Source: Sporolactobacillus sp. THM7-7 (GTDB lineage: Bacteria > Bacillota > Bacilli > Bacillales > Sporolactobacillaceae). From it: DNA of 49,300 nucleotides. The stretch's first letter is position 1; each line of letters begins with the position of its first letter. Shown here piece after piece: positions 32,935 through 41,929 of this stretch. A program made the translations under genes and the position numbers. Where the stretch lies: NCBI RefSeq assembly GCF_004153225.1, contig NZ_SEMB01000024.1:1-49300 (forward strand), read 5' to 3'. The notes under the pieces are model-generated. The model saw nothing but the letters and a program-made list of their open reading frames with translations. It was not told where the DNA came from and made no database searches.

Positions 32935-33486
32935 CTACTTCGACGGTTTTACCGGGAATAACGGAAGCCTTTCAAGATAGGTAATATCTTTTCGGTCCGC
33001 CGCATCTCCCTCGGCAAGAATAGCCGCTTTGCCTGCAATCATACCTCCGGCTTTCCTGACTAGCGTTTCCAGGGCTTTGATCGATTCTCCGGTGCTGATC
33101 ACATCATCGATAATCAACAGCCGTTTCCCTCTGATTAAATCGCTTTCTTCTTTTTCCAGACACAAAATCTGTTTTTTCTGAGTGGTTATGGAAAAAACTT
33201 CCGTAACGAAAGGTTCCGTCATATACGGCTTAATGCTTTTCCGCGCAACAAAATATCGTTTCATCCCCAGTATATGAGCCAGTTCCTGAACAAGAGGAAT
33301 GCCCTTTGCTTCCGCGGTGATCAGATAGTCCGCATCCGGAATTTTTTCTTTCAATGCTTCCGCTGCGCGTATGACGAGCTCTGAATCTCCTAAAATAACA
33401 AAGCTCGCAATATCGAGTGTGTCTGAAATTCTGACAATCGGTAATTTTCTCTCTAAACCGGCTACTTTCAACGTATATTCATGCAT
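32935..33486 (-). CDS. Phosphoribosyltransferase (adenine/xanthine PRT-like)
   Basis: A 183-residue type I phosphoribosyltransferase. The PRPP-binding motif is LLIIDDVISTGESIKAL near residues 128-145. The YLITAEAKGIPL segment near 65 and ARKSIKPY are typical of the adenine/xanthine PRT branch. It would convert a purine base and PRPP to the nucleotide for salvage; the base cannot be fixed from sequence, and it is not the usual apt next to relA/recJ. The longer frame to 33552 is rejected since the ATG at 33486 has AGGGAGAA at 7 nt. It is monocistronic. A ~70-bp repeat element (33549-33616) lies in its upstream region. Confidence 0.85.
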   Translation of the reverse strand: MHEYTLKVAGLERKLPIVRISDTLDIASFVILGDSELVIRAAEALKEKIPDADYLITAEAKGIPLVQELAHILGMKRYFVARKSIKPYMTEPFVTEVFSITTQKKQILCLEKEESDLIRGKRLLIIDDVISTGESIKALETLVRKAGGMIAGKAAILAEGDAADRKDITYLERLPLFPVKPSK

Positions 33487-33548
33487 TTTATACTTCTCCC
33501 TGATTAAGCCGTTCAATCGCCCCTGATCGATCAAGTATCCGCTAAAGA

Positions 33549-33616
33549 ACACTTGGCGAAGCGGGGCCTTGGTGGCCTGCTGAGCTCAGCCTGCACTTAT
33601 ATATTATCTGCTAAAT
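33549..33616 (+). repeat. ~70-bp interspersed element, copy A
   Basis: It aligns over about 68 bp with 37283-37352: both start ACTTGGC, contain GCCTT.GG, GCTGAGC, and end with CTTATA, ATTATC and GCTAA, with roughly 70% identity and few gaps. Internal dyads such as GCTGAGCTCAGC suggest a folded RNA or protein site. Confidence 0.55.
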
Positions 33617-33934
33617 GTGACGCGTTCAAAGCATCAAGAAAAAAGACAGAAACCGAACTTTTCACAGAAAAAATTATACCATCCCCCTGTATTTACCACA
33701 ATACCAAAGGAAGACGAAACAATAATCGGGCCTGCACTTTTAACTGACGATTTCCGAGGCAAAGGAAAATTTTAGAATAAAAAAATCAATGATTTCCCAG
33801 TTACCGTTAGGAAACGCTTTTTTCTTCCGAATCTTATTTCAGAAACGGTTGCCACGACAGCCACCCCCACTATCGTTTCTGCTTCTCATTATTCTTAACT
33901 TTTTACAATTATGGATCTGTTACGGGTTATGGTT

Positions 33935-34022
33935 AATCAACGCGGCATTCGCTCGCGTTTCTCGCTGCGGGTTCAGAGTCCGGCTCGCATTTCCTCAGGA
34001 GTCTTGCAAATGTCGTGGCTCT
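33935..34022. repeat. Degenerate GC-rich intergenic repeat of the Bacillaceae type
   Basis: On the minus strand GACTCCTGAGGAAATGCGAG, then ACTCTGAACCCGCAGCGAG and AACGCGAGCG recall a widespread Bacillaceae intergenic repeat with the layout GACTCCTGCGGGA...CCCGCAG. Identification is from memory of that pattern. It is non-coding and imperfectly palindromic. Confidence 0.45.
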
Positions 34023-34146
34023 AGATAAAGTATAATCAACAATAGAAATAAACATAGCCTATAATATAAAAGAAGTCGGGTCTGTGTAGGTCTTATGATT
34101 TTGGAACATATTGACGATCAGGGCCAACCCAGGAAAGGAAGAACAC

Positions 34147-34752
34147 ATGGAAAATTGGATCATTCACTTTATGGAACAGTTTGGTTATCCGGGAATTTTT
34201 ATATTAATCTTTCTGGAAAATGTCTTCCCGCCCATCCCCTCGGAAATCATCCTGACTTTCGGCGGTTTCATGACTACCCATACACGACTGAACGTGCCGG
34301 GTGTTGTCGCTGCCGCTACGGCTGGATCGGTTTCGGGTGCTTCCGTTCTATACGGTATCGGCAAGCTGCTTAACGTGGAACGGCTTGAGAGAATTGTTGG
34401 CCGCTGGGGGCACATACTTCGATTAAAAGTCAGCGATATTCACAAAGCGGACGCATGGTTTGACCGGTACGGCTACCGGACGGTTTTCTTCTGCAGAATG
34501 GTTCCGCTCATCCGCAGTCTGATCTCGATCCCGGCCGGCATGTCCGATATGAAATTCGCGCCTTTTCTGTTGTACACGACCGCCGGAACGTTCATCTGGA
34601 ACGTCATCCTAGTTGGAACTGGCGTGGCCCTGGGCAGTTCGTGGGAAAAGATTCTTTCCTTTATGAATGTTTACTCTAATGCTACCTATGCCGTTCTCGG
34701 ACTAGGGTTCATCCTTTTCGTCGTATGGGTGATAAGAAGAGGAAGAAAATGA
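34147..34752 (+). CDS. DedA-family membrane protein
   Basis: A 201-residue SNARE-assoc/DedA protein with four or five hydrophobic segments. The N-terminal re-entrant motif is ENVFPPIPSEIILTFGGF. The second conserved motif, FFCRMVPLIRSLISIPAGMSDM, holds the Arg/Pro residues needed for function. DedA proteins help recycle polyprenyl phosphate carriers or flip phospholipids, and some Bacillus members return undecaprenyl phosphate to the cytoplasm. The ATG at 34147 follows AGGAAAGGAAG, so the upstream ATG at 34111 is not used. It is a single gene facing the convergent MscS gene with only 12 bp between stops, so termination signals must overlap coding sequence. Confidence 0.92.
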   Translation: MENWIIHFMEQFGYPGIFILIFLENVFPPIPSEIILTFGGFMTTHTRLNVPGVVAAATAGSVSGASVLYGIGKLLNVERLERIVGRWGHILRLKVSDIHKADAWFDRYGYRTVFFCRMVPLIRSLISIPAGMSDMKFAPFLLYTTAGTFIWNVILVGTGVALGSSWEKILSFMNVYSNATYAVLGLGFILFVVWVIRRGRK

Positions 34753-34764
34753 TATGCCCTGGCC

Positions 34765-35838
34765 TTATTTTAATTTTTTCTCCAGCTCACGATCCACACT
34801 TCGGATGTACACATCCCGCTGCGGGAAGGGCATTTCAATATGATGTTCCGCAAACATCTGGTTGATTCTGAAGTTAAGATTGCTCTTTATAACGACCGCC
34901 TGATTGGGATCCGCAATCCAGACAAATAACTCAAAATTCAGGGAGAAGTCTCCGAACCCGGCAAAATTGACGAAAGGTTCCGGAGCGGTCAGCAGGATCG
35001 GAGAAACTTTTCGTTCCTCATTCGCTACCTCAAGCAGCAGCTCACGAACTTTTTCCACATCGGTACCGTAGGCCACGCCGATCGGAATCACGACACGCAG
35101 CCTAGCATCGGTAAATGAGCGATTCACAACCTTTTCTTCCAAAAAATAAGAATTCGGCACGATAATGTACTCGTTATCGATCGTTTTAATGACGGTTGCC
35201 CGCATGTTGATTTTTTCCACATCGCCGACAATATGATTGATCACGACGCGGTCCCCGACTTTGATCGGCCGTTCAAATAACAGAATGATTCCGGAGATAA
35301 AGTTCGAAGCGATATTTTGCAGACCGAACCCAATACCGACACTGATAATCCCGGCAAACACCGTTAAGGCACTTAAGTTAATGCCGACGGTCGTCAGACT
35401 GACAATAAGGGCGATTACCATGATCGAATAGTGAATCATCCGATCGAAAGTAAAACGCATGCCTTTGTCTAAATGGTAGTGGCTGTACACATTGGGAAGC
35501 ACAACGCTAGTCAGGGTTTTCGAGAACCGGTTGGCCAATGAAATAATAAGAATCGCGACGATGATCAGAAAAAGCGTCACATTCACTTTTCCGATACTGA
35601 AAAATTTGGCAAACATCCAGTCCGCATTTGAAAAATATAAAAGCAGAAAAAGAAGAATACCGTAAAAAGTAAACCAATTGACAATACCTTTCAGCGCATC
35701 ATAGTATGTTGAAAACTTTTTCCCGCTCCAAAGAAGTAGCATTCGCAAAAGAAAAAAGCCGGTAATCACCGCTGCCACAACGATGAGCGTTGTGTAATCC
35801 AAATGTAAAATCCAATTTGCCCATTCAGAAATAGTCAC
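34765..35838 (-). CDS. MscS-family mechanosensitive ion channel
   Basis: A 357-residue small-conductance mechanosensitive channel. About four or five N-terminal TM helices are followed by the pore-lining helix AGIISVGIGFGLQNIASNFISGI (near 170-195). The beta-domain includes RPIKVGDRVVI and the C-terminal alpha/beta domain contains VPIGVAYGTDVEKV. Gly/Ala packing in the pore helix is typical. It opens on osmotic downshock to release solutes. It is longer than E. coli MscS (286) because of extra N-terminal helices. The GTG at 35838 follows GAGGAGGG; the frame extends to 35880 but that lies before the ribosome binding site. It converges with dedA. Confidence 0.93.
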   Translation of the reverse strand: MTISEWANWILHLDYTTLIVVAAVITGFFLLRMLLLWSGKKFSTYYDALKGIVNWFTFYGILLFLLLYFSNADWMFAKFFSIGKVNVTLFLIIVAILIISLANRFSKTLTSVVLPNVYSHYHLDKGMRFTFDRMIHYSIMVIALIVSLTTVGINLSALTVFAGIISVGIGFGLQNIASNFISGIILLFERPIKVGDRVVINHIVGDVEKINMRATVIKTIDNEYIIVPNSYFLEEKVVNRSFTDARLRVVIPIGVAYGTDVEKVRELLLEVANEERKVSPILLTAPEPFVNFAGFGDFSLNFELFVWIADPNQAVVIKSNLNFRINQMFAEHHIEMPFPQRDVYIRSVDRELEKKLK

Positions 35839-35988
35839 CGACGGCCCTCCTCGACTATCAAACAAATGTCCCCTGGACAATCAATGTTTTATGACATTCT
35901 AATCATAGCATAGATGATCCTAAATGAGCTTGTCGGTCAGAATTTTAATCAAACTTGTTCGAGCGGCGGCCAGAGAAAGCTCGTTAAA

Positions 35989-36051
35989 GTTAAGCAAAAG
36001 CTTGTGACCGTTGAGCAAACATCCGCCGAAGTTGAGCAAAACAAGATTAAA
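35989..36051. repeat. Three 21-bp direct repeats (GTTGAGCAAA type)
   Basis: GTTRAGCAAA recurs at 35989, 36010 and 36031 with an exact 21-bp period. The intervening bases differ. It lies in the leader between the divergent MscS and VanW genes. No ribosome binding site supports translation of the heptad-like frame. Confidence 0.6.
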
Positions 36052-36095
36052 GGAAAGAATCCTGCTCATACTAATAGTCGGAGGTGTACGGATTG

Positions 36096-37004
36096 ATGAT
36101 GCAGATTTGGATGACCGCTCTCCTGCTTTTTGCCCACCCAACCACGCTTATAGACGATTTAACCATTACTCATCACGGGAAGACAATCAGCCGGATAAGC
36201 CGTGAAGACGTCGCCGCCCCCCTCCCCGGCACACCACTAATTGATCAACAAAAGTACCAGCTGTTCACTGATAAACTGGATCAGCAAATGTTCCAGGCGC
36301 CTGTTAATGCGACGATCAACGATCGGGGAAGCATCGTACCGGAACGAGCCGGGTACAAGCTTGACCGGCGGGCGTTTCAGGACCAGTTTCATACTTATTT
36401 CTTTGGGCGCGGATCTTCCAGTATCGAAGCGCCCGCGATCCCTGTTTACCCGATGGTGGACAGCGAGCTGCTCGCCGACATCCGTGTCAAACGGATCGGT
36501 TGGTACGTCACTCATTTTAATTCCGGCAATAAAAGCCGCGCGTATAATATTTCCCTCGCCGCAAAAGCGATTAACAATCACGTCATTTTCCCAAACGAAA
36601 CGTTCTCGTTTAACGAAGTTGTTGGGAAAAGGACAAAAAGCAAAGGATATCGGCGCGCCCCTATTATCGTCAAAGGAGAGCTTTCCGAAGACGTTGGCGG
36701 GGGAATCTGCCAGGTGTCTTCGACATTGTTTAATGCCGTCGATCGGGCGGGTCTGCACATCGTTCAGCGTTATTCGCACAGCCGTCGTGTTCCTTATGTA
36801 CCGCCCGGACGCGATGCGACTGTGAGCTGGTACGGACCCGACTTCCGTTTTCAAAACAAATATAACCAGCCGATACTGATTCGGGCGAAAGGGCACGGTG
36901 GAAGTATGACGGTCGCCCTCTATTCGTCCGATGTCATTAATTTCAAGCCGCGAAAAATCACCAATCCCATATCCCGGATGCCAGAAGAAATCAAAAACGA
37001 ATAG
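36096..37004 (+). CDS. VanW-family protein
   Basis: A protein of about 302 residues with a hydrophobic N-terminus (signal peptide or anchor, about 1-18). A VanW domain at about 130-260 contains FPNETFSFNEVVGKRTKSKGY, GGGICQVSSTLFNAV, and a conserved YSHSRRVPYVPPGRDATV segment. VanW was named from vancomycin-resistance clusters but its role is unknown; Firmicute homologues such as YoaR are cell-surface proteins. An extracytoplasmic location is predicted. The ATG at 36096 is 11 nt from GGAGG; a TTG at 36093 is equally possible. It is a single gene with a possible terminator at 37095. No van genes are nearby, so vancomycin resistance is not implied. Confidence 0.87.
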   Translation: MMQIWMTALLLFAHPTTLIDDLTITHHGKTISRISREDVAAPLPGTPLIDQQKYQLFTDKLDQQMFQAPVNATINDRGSIVPERAGYKLDRRAFQDQFHTYFFGRGSSSIEAPAIPVYPMVDSELLADIRVKRIGWYVTHFNSGNKSRAYNISLAAKAINNHVIFPNETFSFNEVVGKRTKSKGYRRAPIIVKGELSEDVGGGICQVSSTLFNAVDRAGLHIVQRYSHSRRVPYVPPGRDATVSWYGPDFRFQNKYNQPILIRAKGHGGSMTVALYSSDVINFKPRKITNPISRMPEEIKNE

Positions 37005-37094
37005 ATCTAGTGTTTTGACTCTTTAAACCAAATCACCAGTCTTTGCCGCATTTTTTCGGCCCAATCCTCTATACTTTTTGCCAAATCCCATTTT

Positions 37095-37136
37095 GCCGAA
37101 TGGCTCTTTTTTGAGCAGAATCGGCTAATTTTTTGC
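37095..37136 (+). terminator. Probable terminator after the VanW gene
   Basis: GCCGAATGGCTC and GAGCAGAATCGGC form an imperfect stem around TTTTTT, followed by TAATTTTTTG. Confidence 0.6.
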
Positions 37137-37282
37137 TTGATTCAACAGACAGGGAAGTTTATCCACAAATTAATTGTTCCAAGGATCTCTTTGCTTCTTA
37201 CAAAAAAACTTTAGCGATAAAACGCGTTGTATCGACAAATTGACATTTTATTGGTAGAATAGCAGGCACAGGTCATTTTCCA

Positions 37283-37352
37283 GAGAAAACTTGGCAAATC
37301 AAGCCTTTGGCGTCGGCTGAGCCTTGGCTGCCCTTATACTATTATCCGCTAA
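37283..37352 (+). repeat. ~70-bp interspersed element, copy B
   Basis: See copy A at 33549-33616. Here it lies upstream of the PfoR-like gene and reads in the gene's direction, so it could be part of its 5' untranslated region; copy A reads away from its nearest gene. Confidence 0.55.
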
Positions 37353-37452
37353 TTTTTTATATTTTCTGATCGTATAAATAAAAACGAGTAAAAAGAGAGA
37401 CTGCAAACACAAAGATTGAGGGTGTTAAAGCTTGATTAGGGGAGAAGAAAAA

Positions 37453-38490
37453 ATGACGGTAAAGACGTTTGTGAACAATGTCCTCGTCGGACACGCGGTT
37501 GGCATTGTCGCGGGATTGATTCCTTCCGCCCTGCTCGGTGAGATTTGCAAGGCACTGATGAATCAGATTCCGGTTTTTGGAATGATTTATCAACTTGTCA
37601 CGATTTTTATGCTAGCGGTTCCTTTGCTGATCGGCGCGGCTGTTGGATTCAAATTCCGAATGAAACCGATTCCGATGGTTTGCGTGGCTGCCGCAGCAAT
37701 GGTCGGATCGGGTGCGCTTGAGTTTACACCCAATGGGGTTATGATTAACGGGATGGGGGATTTGGTCAATACATTGGTTACAGTTAGCCTGACTTGCGCC
37801 CTGATCCTCCTTGTCGGAGACAGGCTGGGGTCCTTTGAGCCTCTCGTTATGCCGCCGATTGTCAGCGTGATCGGCGGAGGCATGGGCGTGGCCGTCTTCC
37901 CGTACGTTCATGCGATTACGCTTGGGATTGGCAAAGTTGTGAACAGCTTCTTCACACTGCAGCCGATTCCGATGGCCATTCTGGTAGCGGCCAGTTTTTC
38001 GGTGATTATGATTTCACCGGTTTCGACAGTGGCGATTGCCACAGCAATCGGCATGGAGGGACTGGCCTCGGGAGCTGGGAATCTTGGCTGTGTCGCGGCC
38101 GCCGTCGGGATGTTCGTCGGCGGATGGCGCGTCAATGCAATCGGACTCTCCCTCTCGATCCTGCTTGGCACACCGAAAATCATGATTGGCGCACTCGTCA
38201 GGAACCCGAAAATCGTCACGCCGATCGTGCTGAACGCCTCGCTGCTTGGCGTTTTCGGGGCCCTGTTCCAGATTAAAGGAACGCCGATTAGCGCCGGCTT
38301 CGGCTTCTCGGGCCTCGTCGGTCCGATTAACGCGATCCATTTTATGGAGGGCGGAGCCACAGCAGCCAATTTGTTGATACTCGGCTTCGTGTACATCGTG
38401 ATCGCTTTTGCTGGCGGCTTCTTCTTCGAATGGTTCTGCCGCAGGATTCTGCACCTGTACAAACCGGAGGATTACGGAGCCGACGCATAA
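37453..38490 (+). CDS. PTS-type EIIC membrane protein (PfoR family)
   Basis: A 345-residue, very hydrophobic protein with about nine TM helices. Its features match the PF13303-type PTS EIIC family that includes Clostridium PfoR: the N-terminal NNVLVGHAVGIVAGLIPSALLGEI, central MPPIVSVIGGGMGVAVFPYVHAITLGIG, and a C-terminal GFGFSGLVGPINAI. No EIIA/EIIB domain is fused or adjacent, so sugar phosphorylation by it alone is not expected; the transported substrate is unknown. The ATG at 37453 follows AGGGGAGAA. The TTG at 37432 in frame is rejected. It is monocistronic with a terminator at 38570. Confidence 0.88.
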   Translation: MTVKTFVNNVLVGHAVGIVAGLIPSALLGEICKALMNQIPVFGMIYQLVTIFMLAVPLLIGAAVGFKFRMKPIPMVCVAAAAMVGSGALEFTPNGVMINGMGDLVNTLVTVSLTCALILLVGDRLGSFEPLVMPPIVSVIGGGMGVAVFPYVHAITLGIGKVVNSFFTLQPIPMAILVAASFSVIMISPVSTVAIATAIGMEGLASGAGNLGCVAAAVGMFVGGWRVNAIGLSLSILLGTPKIMIGALVRNPKIVTPIVLNASLLGVFGALFQIKGTPISAGFGFSGLVGPINAIHFMEGGATAANLLILGFVYIVIAFAGGFFFEWFCRRILHLYKPEDYGADA

Positions 38491-38569
38491 GCGGATGCGA
38501 GGGGGCATTCGGCTTGGTTATCATTTTGCCAGAAAACGAATAGGCATAAACCGCATAAGAGGAAACACT

Positions 38570-38604
38570 GAAGACCAGAGAAAACTTCCGGTCTTTTTGT
38601 TTTA
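38570..38604 (+). terminator. Rho-independent terminator
   Basis: AAGACC (38571-38576) pairs with GGTCTT (38590-38595), followed by TTTGTTTT. The stem is short. Confidence 0.65.
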
Positions 38605-38899
38605 ACTGTTTTTTGATAAATCCTTCTGAATTCATGCTCTAGTCATTGCCTGATCTTTTACGACGAATCGAACGGGTGCCTTTCCTTATTGTATAAGTTA
38701 GTTTTCTGTTGCATAAGATATTCTTTTATCACTATCAGTTGATCTTATCCAATAATTAGTAAATAAAGTGTTGTTTATACAATGATCTTGAATAGATACT
38801 CTGGTTTCAATCCTCAATTTTAAAGCAGGCGTCCTATTTTAAAGTCTGGTCAGATCAGCAAAAGGTTTAACAGCAACAAAGCCTGGTTTTAATAATCGA
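38605..38899. other. Convergent intergenic region, no gene seen
   Basis: AT-rich, about 300 bp between the PfoR-like and codA gene ends. I see no reading frame with a ribosome binding site, no repeat and no clear terminator for codA. Confidence 0.45.
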
Positions 38900-40165
38900 T
38901 TATTTAAAATCGACCTCCTCCGCTTTTCCGTTTTTAAAGATCCGGGATTGACTCGGTCGGGTTTCGGCAATCACTTTGCCATGATGAACAGAGTATCTGA
39001 TGGGAGCCAGTTTTCGGATCACATCGTAAACATTCGATTCAGACATGATAATGAAGTCAGCCGGTTTTCCCTCATTCAATCCATAGCTCTTCTGAACACC
39101 TAGTGCCTTCGCGCTATTTTTTGTGATGAGTTCGATAGATCGGCAAATGTCTTTGTATCCCATCAGCTGACAGACGTGCAATCCCATAAAAAGAACTTGT
39201 AACAAATTGCCGGTGCCGAGCGGATACCAGGGATCGAAAATATCATCATGACCAAAGCAAACATTGATCCCGGCATCAAGCAGCTCTTTGACTCTTGTAA
39301 CGCCTCTTCGCTTCGGATAAGTATCGAAACGTCCCTGCAAATGGGTATTGACCAAAGGATTTGCGACAAAATGAATCCCGGACATTTTCAGCAGTCGAAA
39401 AAGTTTAGCCGTATAAGCTCCGTTATAAGAATGCATAGCCGTTGTATGACTGGCCGTGACCCGGTCTCCCATCCCTCTTTTGAAAGCTTCCGCTGCCGCC
39501 ACTTCGATAAAGCGCGACTGTTCATCATCGATTTCATCGCAGTGAATATCGATTAACCGATCAAATTTTTCGGCAAGATCGAAAATAAATCGTATCGACT
39601 GTACCCCGTCTTCGCGCGTTAGCTCATAGTGAGGAATCCCGCCGACAGCGTCCGCGCCAAGACGCATGGCTTCCTCCATTAATTCTCTTCCTTTAGGATA
39701 ACCAAGAATACTTTCCTGAGGAAAAGCAACAATCTGCAAAGACATCCAGCCAGAAACTTTCTCCTTTAATTCAAGCATGGCTTTTAACGCCGTTAAATTT
39801 GGATCATCAACATCCACATGTGTCCGGACATATTGGATACCCTGGGCAGCCTGCCAGGTTAAGGCTTTTTCCGCTCGATACAGGACGTCTTCCCTTGTGA
39901 GTTTCTCTTTTCGCAACGACCATGTCTCGATACCTTCAAACAGAGTCCCGCTGATATTCCACTTAGGATCTCCGGCTGTCAGCGTCGTGTCCAAATGAAC
40001 ATGCGGCTCAATAAAGGGCGGAAGGATCAGCCCGCCCTCTGCGTCCAGATCATCTTCACCCAAAGACCTTGGATCACTTTGTCCTACTTTCTGAATGGTG
40101 CCATTTTCGACATCGATTTCATAGAGCCCTTCTTTATGAAGTAACCTTGCGTTGTATACTTTCAC
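38900..40165 (-). CDS. codA: Cytosine deaminase
   Basis: A 421-residue amidohydrolase that deaminates cytosine to uracil. Metal-ligand motifs are [13 protein letters not shown] at the N-terminus (HxH), the central [28 protein letters not shown], and [16 protein letters not shown] with the catalytic Asp. These match E. coli CodA closely, and length is normal. The ATG at 40165 starts about 60 bp downstream of the codB stop, on the same strand, giving a codBA operon. With the permease it allows use of external cytosine. Some homologues act on isoguanine, which cannot be excluded. Confidence 0.95.
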   Translation of the reverse strand: MKVYNARLLHKEGLYEIDVENGTIQKVGQSDPRSLGEDDLDAEGGLILPPFIEPHVHLDTTLTAGDPKWNISGTLFEGIETWSLRKEKLTREDVLYRAEKALTWQAAQGIQYVRTHVDVDDPNLTALKAMLELKEKVSGWMSLQIVAFPQESILGYPKGRELMEEAMRLGADAVGGIPHYELTREDGVQSIRFIFDLAEKFDRLIDIHCDEIDDEQSRFIEVAAAEAFKRGMGDRVTASHTTAMHSYNGAYTAKLFRLLKMSGIHFVANPLVNTHLQGRFDTYPKRRGVTRVKELLDAGINVCFGHDDIFDPWYPLGTGNLLQVLFMGLHVCQLMGYKDICRSIELITKNSAKALGVQKSYGLNEGKPADFIIMSESNVYDVIRKLAPIRYSVHHGKVIAETRPSQSRIFKNGKAEEVDFK

Positions 40166-40225
40166 TGTTCGATCACCCTATTTTTTTAAGAGTAAAACTG
40201 GAAATAGAAAGACACACCAGCTCTC

Positions 40226-41632
40226 TCAGTTTCTTTCGATATTCATCGCCTTGTTTTGTTTATTAATCATATATTCAGAAAACGCGTATAAAAGTGCGGT
40301 GACGCCGATCCCTAATGCCCAGCTGAAATCCGCCCCATAGGAAATTTTGGCAAGCGGCCCCTGGAACAATGATGTATTGGCATAGAGCAGGGAAGCAAGG
40401 AGACCGATGACCCAACTGACTAACGCCGTCCAACGCACTTCGGGAATGTTTTTAGAAAGATGAATGCCGTGTAAAAATGGCTCCTTGCTGAATGTAAAAA
40501 GATCGAGGATCGTTATGATAGTCCATGGTGTGATCCACAGGATTAACGTGAGCATCCACGAATGCAGGACCTGTGCAATCGCATCATAATAAATGCTGAA
40601 AATACAAATGAGAAATCCTATGACACTGCTGACCAATGCCGCGACCCATTTTGGCCAGCGAATGCCCATCGCCAGCAACGTCAGCCCCCCGGATTCTACA
40701 TCAAGTACATTAGTTGAAATCGTCCCTAAAAAAATTAAAATCAAAGCAGGAATAACAAAAACAGGAAATGTGTTCGTCACCATAGCTGCCGGGTCTAAGC
40801 CTGTCCCCATGGTTTTCGCAATCACCGCGCCAACAATAGCCAGCCAGACGGTCGCCACAAACATGCCGAAATAAGAAGCCCAGAACACAGACCGATTAGA
40901 ACGCTCTCGAGGGACGTGCCGCGAGTAATCCGATGCCCACGTAGCCCATGATAGCGGCCATCCAATGCCGACAGCCGCAAAAATCATGGCCATCATGCCG
41001 AATCGTTCTGCTCCGGCCAACTGACCCGCACGCCAATCAATATTCATTTCAGAGAAATTGTAGAATGCAAAATAAGTCATCAGGATAACCATTAAGATCA
41101 TCAGCGGGACAATGACACGATCCATACCCTTGATAAACTTGAATCCGTATACAGCGACCAGCACTTGTATCAGGAATACCAGTAAAGAAATGACCACATA
41201 GAGAAAAAATGACGATTTAATGCCATTTTGATCTAAAATTTCCACAACAACAGTAACAGCGAAATAACTATTGATGCCCAGCCAGACAATATTATTGATC
41301 AGCTGAAGCAGTGTAATGGGGACGGCCCCCTTTTTACCGAAAGAAAAACGAGTCAAAACCATCGCTGTCAAACCCGTATTTTTCCCGGGAAGCGTACATA
41401 GGGCGAAAAAGATTCCGCCAATCAAGTTTCCGAGGACAATCATGATGATAGCGTCCGACAAACTAAGGCCCAGTGTGATGGGCAAGGCCCCAAGCGCCCA
41501 GTTCGTTACCGCAATATTGGCTCCCGTCCAAACAAAAAACTGATCAATAGGTCTCGACTTCCTCTTACTATCAGGAAGAGGGGCTAGTTCCTTATCATCT
41601 TCTACGATTGCATGGTTATCGCTCTTACTCAC
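40226..41632 (-). CDS. codB: Cytosine permease (NCS1 family)
   Basis: A 468-residue nucleobase-cation-symport-1 transporter with 12 TM helices. Seen are IAVTNWALGALPITLGLSLSDAI in the TM1 region, GNLIGGIFFALCTLPGKNTGL, and mid-protein GWPLSWATWASDYSRHVPRE. It imports cytosine with protons or sodium. The GTG at 41632 is 8 nt behind GGGGAGG. The ATG at 41653 lies at the ribosome binding site and is rejected. It is the first gene of codBA. I see no purine-type riboswitch or clear PurR box in the leader. Confidence 0.94.
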   Translation of the reverse strand: MSKSDNHAIVEDDKELAPLPDSKRKSRPIDQFFVWTGANIAVTNWALGALPITLGLSLSDAIIMIVLGNLIGGIFFALCTLPGKNTGLTAMVLTRFSFGKKGAVPITLLQLINNIVWLGINSYFAVTVVVEILDQNGIKSSFFLYVVISLLVFLIQVLVAVYGFKFIKGMDRVIVPLMILMVILMTYFAFYNFSEMNIDWRAGQLAGAERFGMMAMIFAAVGIGWPLSWATWASDYSRHVPRERSNRSVFWASYFGMFVATVWLAIVGAVIAKTMGTGLDPAAMVTNTFPVFVIPALILIFLGTISTNVLDVESGGLTLLAMGIRWPKWVAALVSSVIGFLICIFSIYYDAIAQVLHSWMLTLILWITPWTIITILDLFTFSKEPFLHGIHLSKNIPEVRWTALVSWVIGLLASLLYANTSLFQGPLAKISYGADFSWALGIGVTALLYAFSEYMINKQNKAMNIERN

Positions 41633-41872
41633 GCGCCATTCCTCCCCGAACATATATCTTAAAAACCCTTTAACAAGTATATCACTTCTGCCTACTATTT
41701 TGAATTGACAGAATTATTTTGATAGAACTGATTAAAAGTATGATCAGTAGATCTTAAGAAAGTTACTCTGGTAAATTCAGGGCCAAATTATGCCGAACGT
41801 TGAACCACCCATTTACCAAAATAATAATCCATTTGTTCCAAACCGTAGCGGCAATCGCGAATAATCTTGATA

Positions 41873-41920
41873 ATAAAAACAGCCGTAGTAAGATATTCTT
41901 TACTCACTCCGGCTGTTTCT
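41873..41920. terminator. Bidirectional rho-independent terminator
   Basis: AAACAGCCG and CGGCTGTTT form a 9-bp stem. On the minus strand TTTTTATT follows, ending the small 41930 gene; on the plus strand CTTTTTG follows. Confidence 0.8.
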
Positions 41921-41929
41921 TTTTGACCT

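Larger units (their letters stand above)
33487..34146. other. 660-bp intergenic region with repeats
   Basis: Divergent region between the phosphoribosyltransferase and DedA genes. It contains the A copy of a ~70-bp element (33549-33616), an 8-bp inverted repeat around 33840-33881 (CAGAAACG/CGTTTCTG), and a GC-rich degenerate repeat at 33935-34022. The DedA promoter probably lies at 34030-34075 (AT-rich, TATAAT-like sequences). No gene with a ribosome binding site was found. Confidence 0.5.
37005..37452 (+). other. 450-bp leader region upstream of the PfoR-like gene
   Basis: It contains a possible terminator (37095-37136), a perfect single DnaA box TTATCCACA at 37159-37167, and copy B of the ~70-bp element (37283-37352), which lies about 100 bp before the PfoR-like start. 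T-rich repeats around GCCGAAT/TCGGC at 37045-37130 suggest hairpins. No gene seen. Confidence 0.5.

Noticed and set aside
32722-32961. 79-codon plus-strand reading frame between comA and the phosphoribosyltransferase
   Set aside because: No Shine-Dalgarno, overlaps the end of the opposite-strand phosphoribosyltransferase gene and shows no family features.
33789-34028. 79-codon plus-strand reading frame
   Set aside because: No ribosome binding site, low-complexity hydrophobic product, and it runs across the GC-rich repeat.
35914-36096. 60-codon frame through the 21-bp repeats that would give heptad-like peptides
   Set aside because: No ribosome binding site, extends into the VanW start, and the periodicity is explained by the DNA repeat.
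36096-37004. Vancomycin-resistance gene
   Set aside because: VanW-domain proteins are common in Firmicutes outside van clusters and no vanRSHAX genes are present.
41633-41760. Purine riboswitch or PurR box upstream of codBA
   Set aside because: No aptamer-like conserved core or PurR-box pair could be recognised in the leader.
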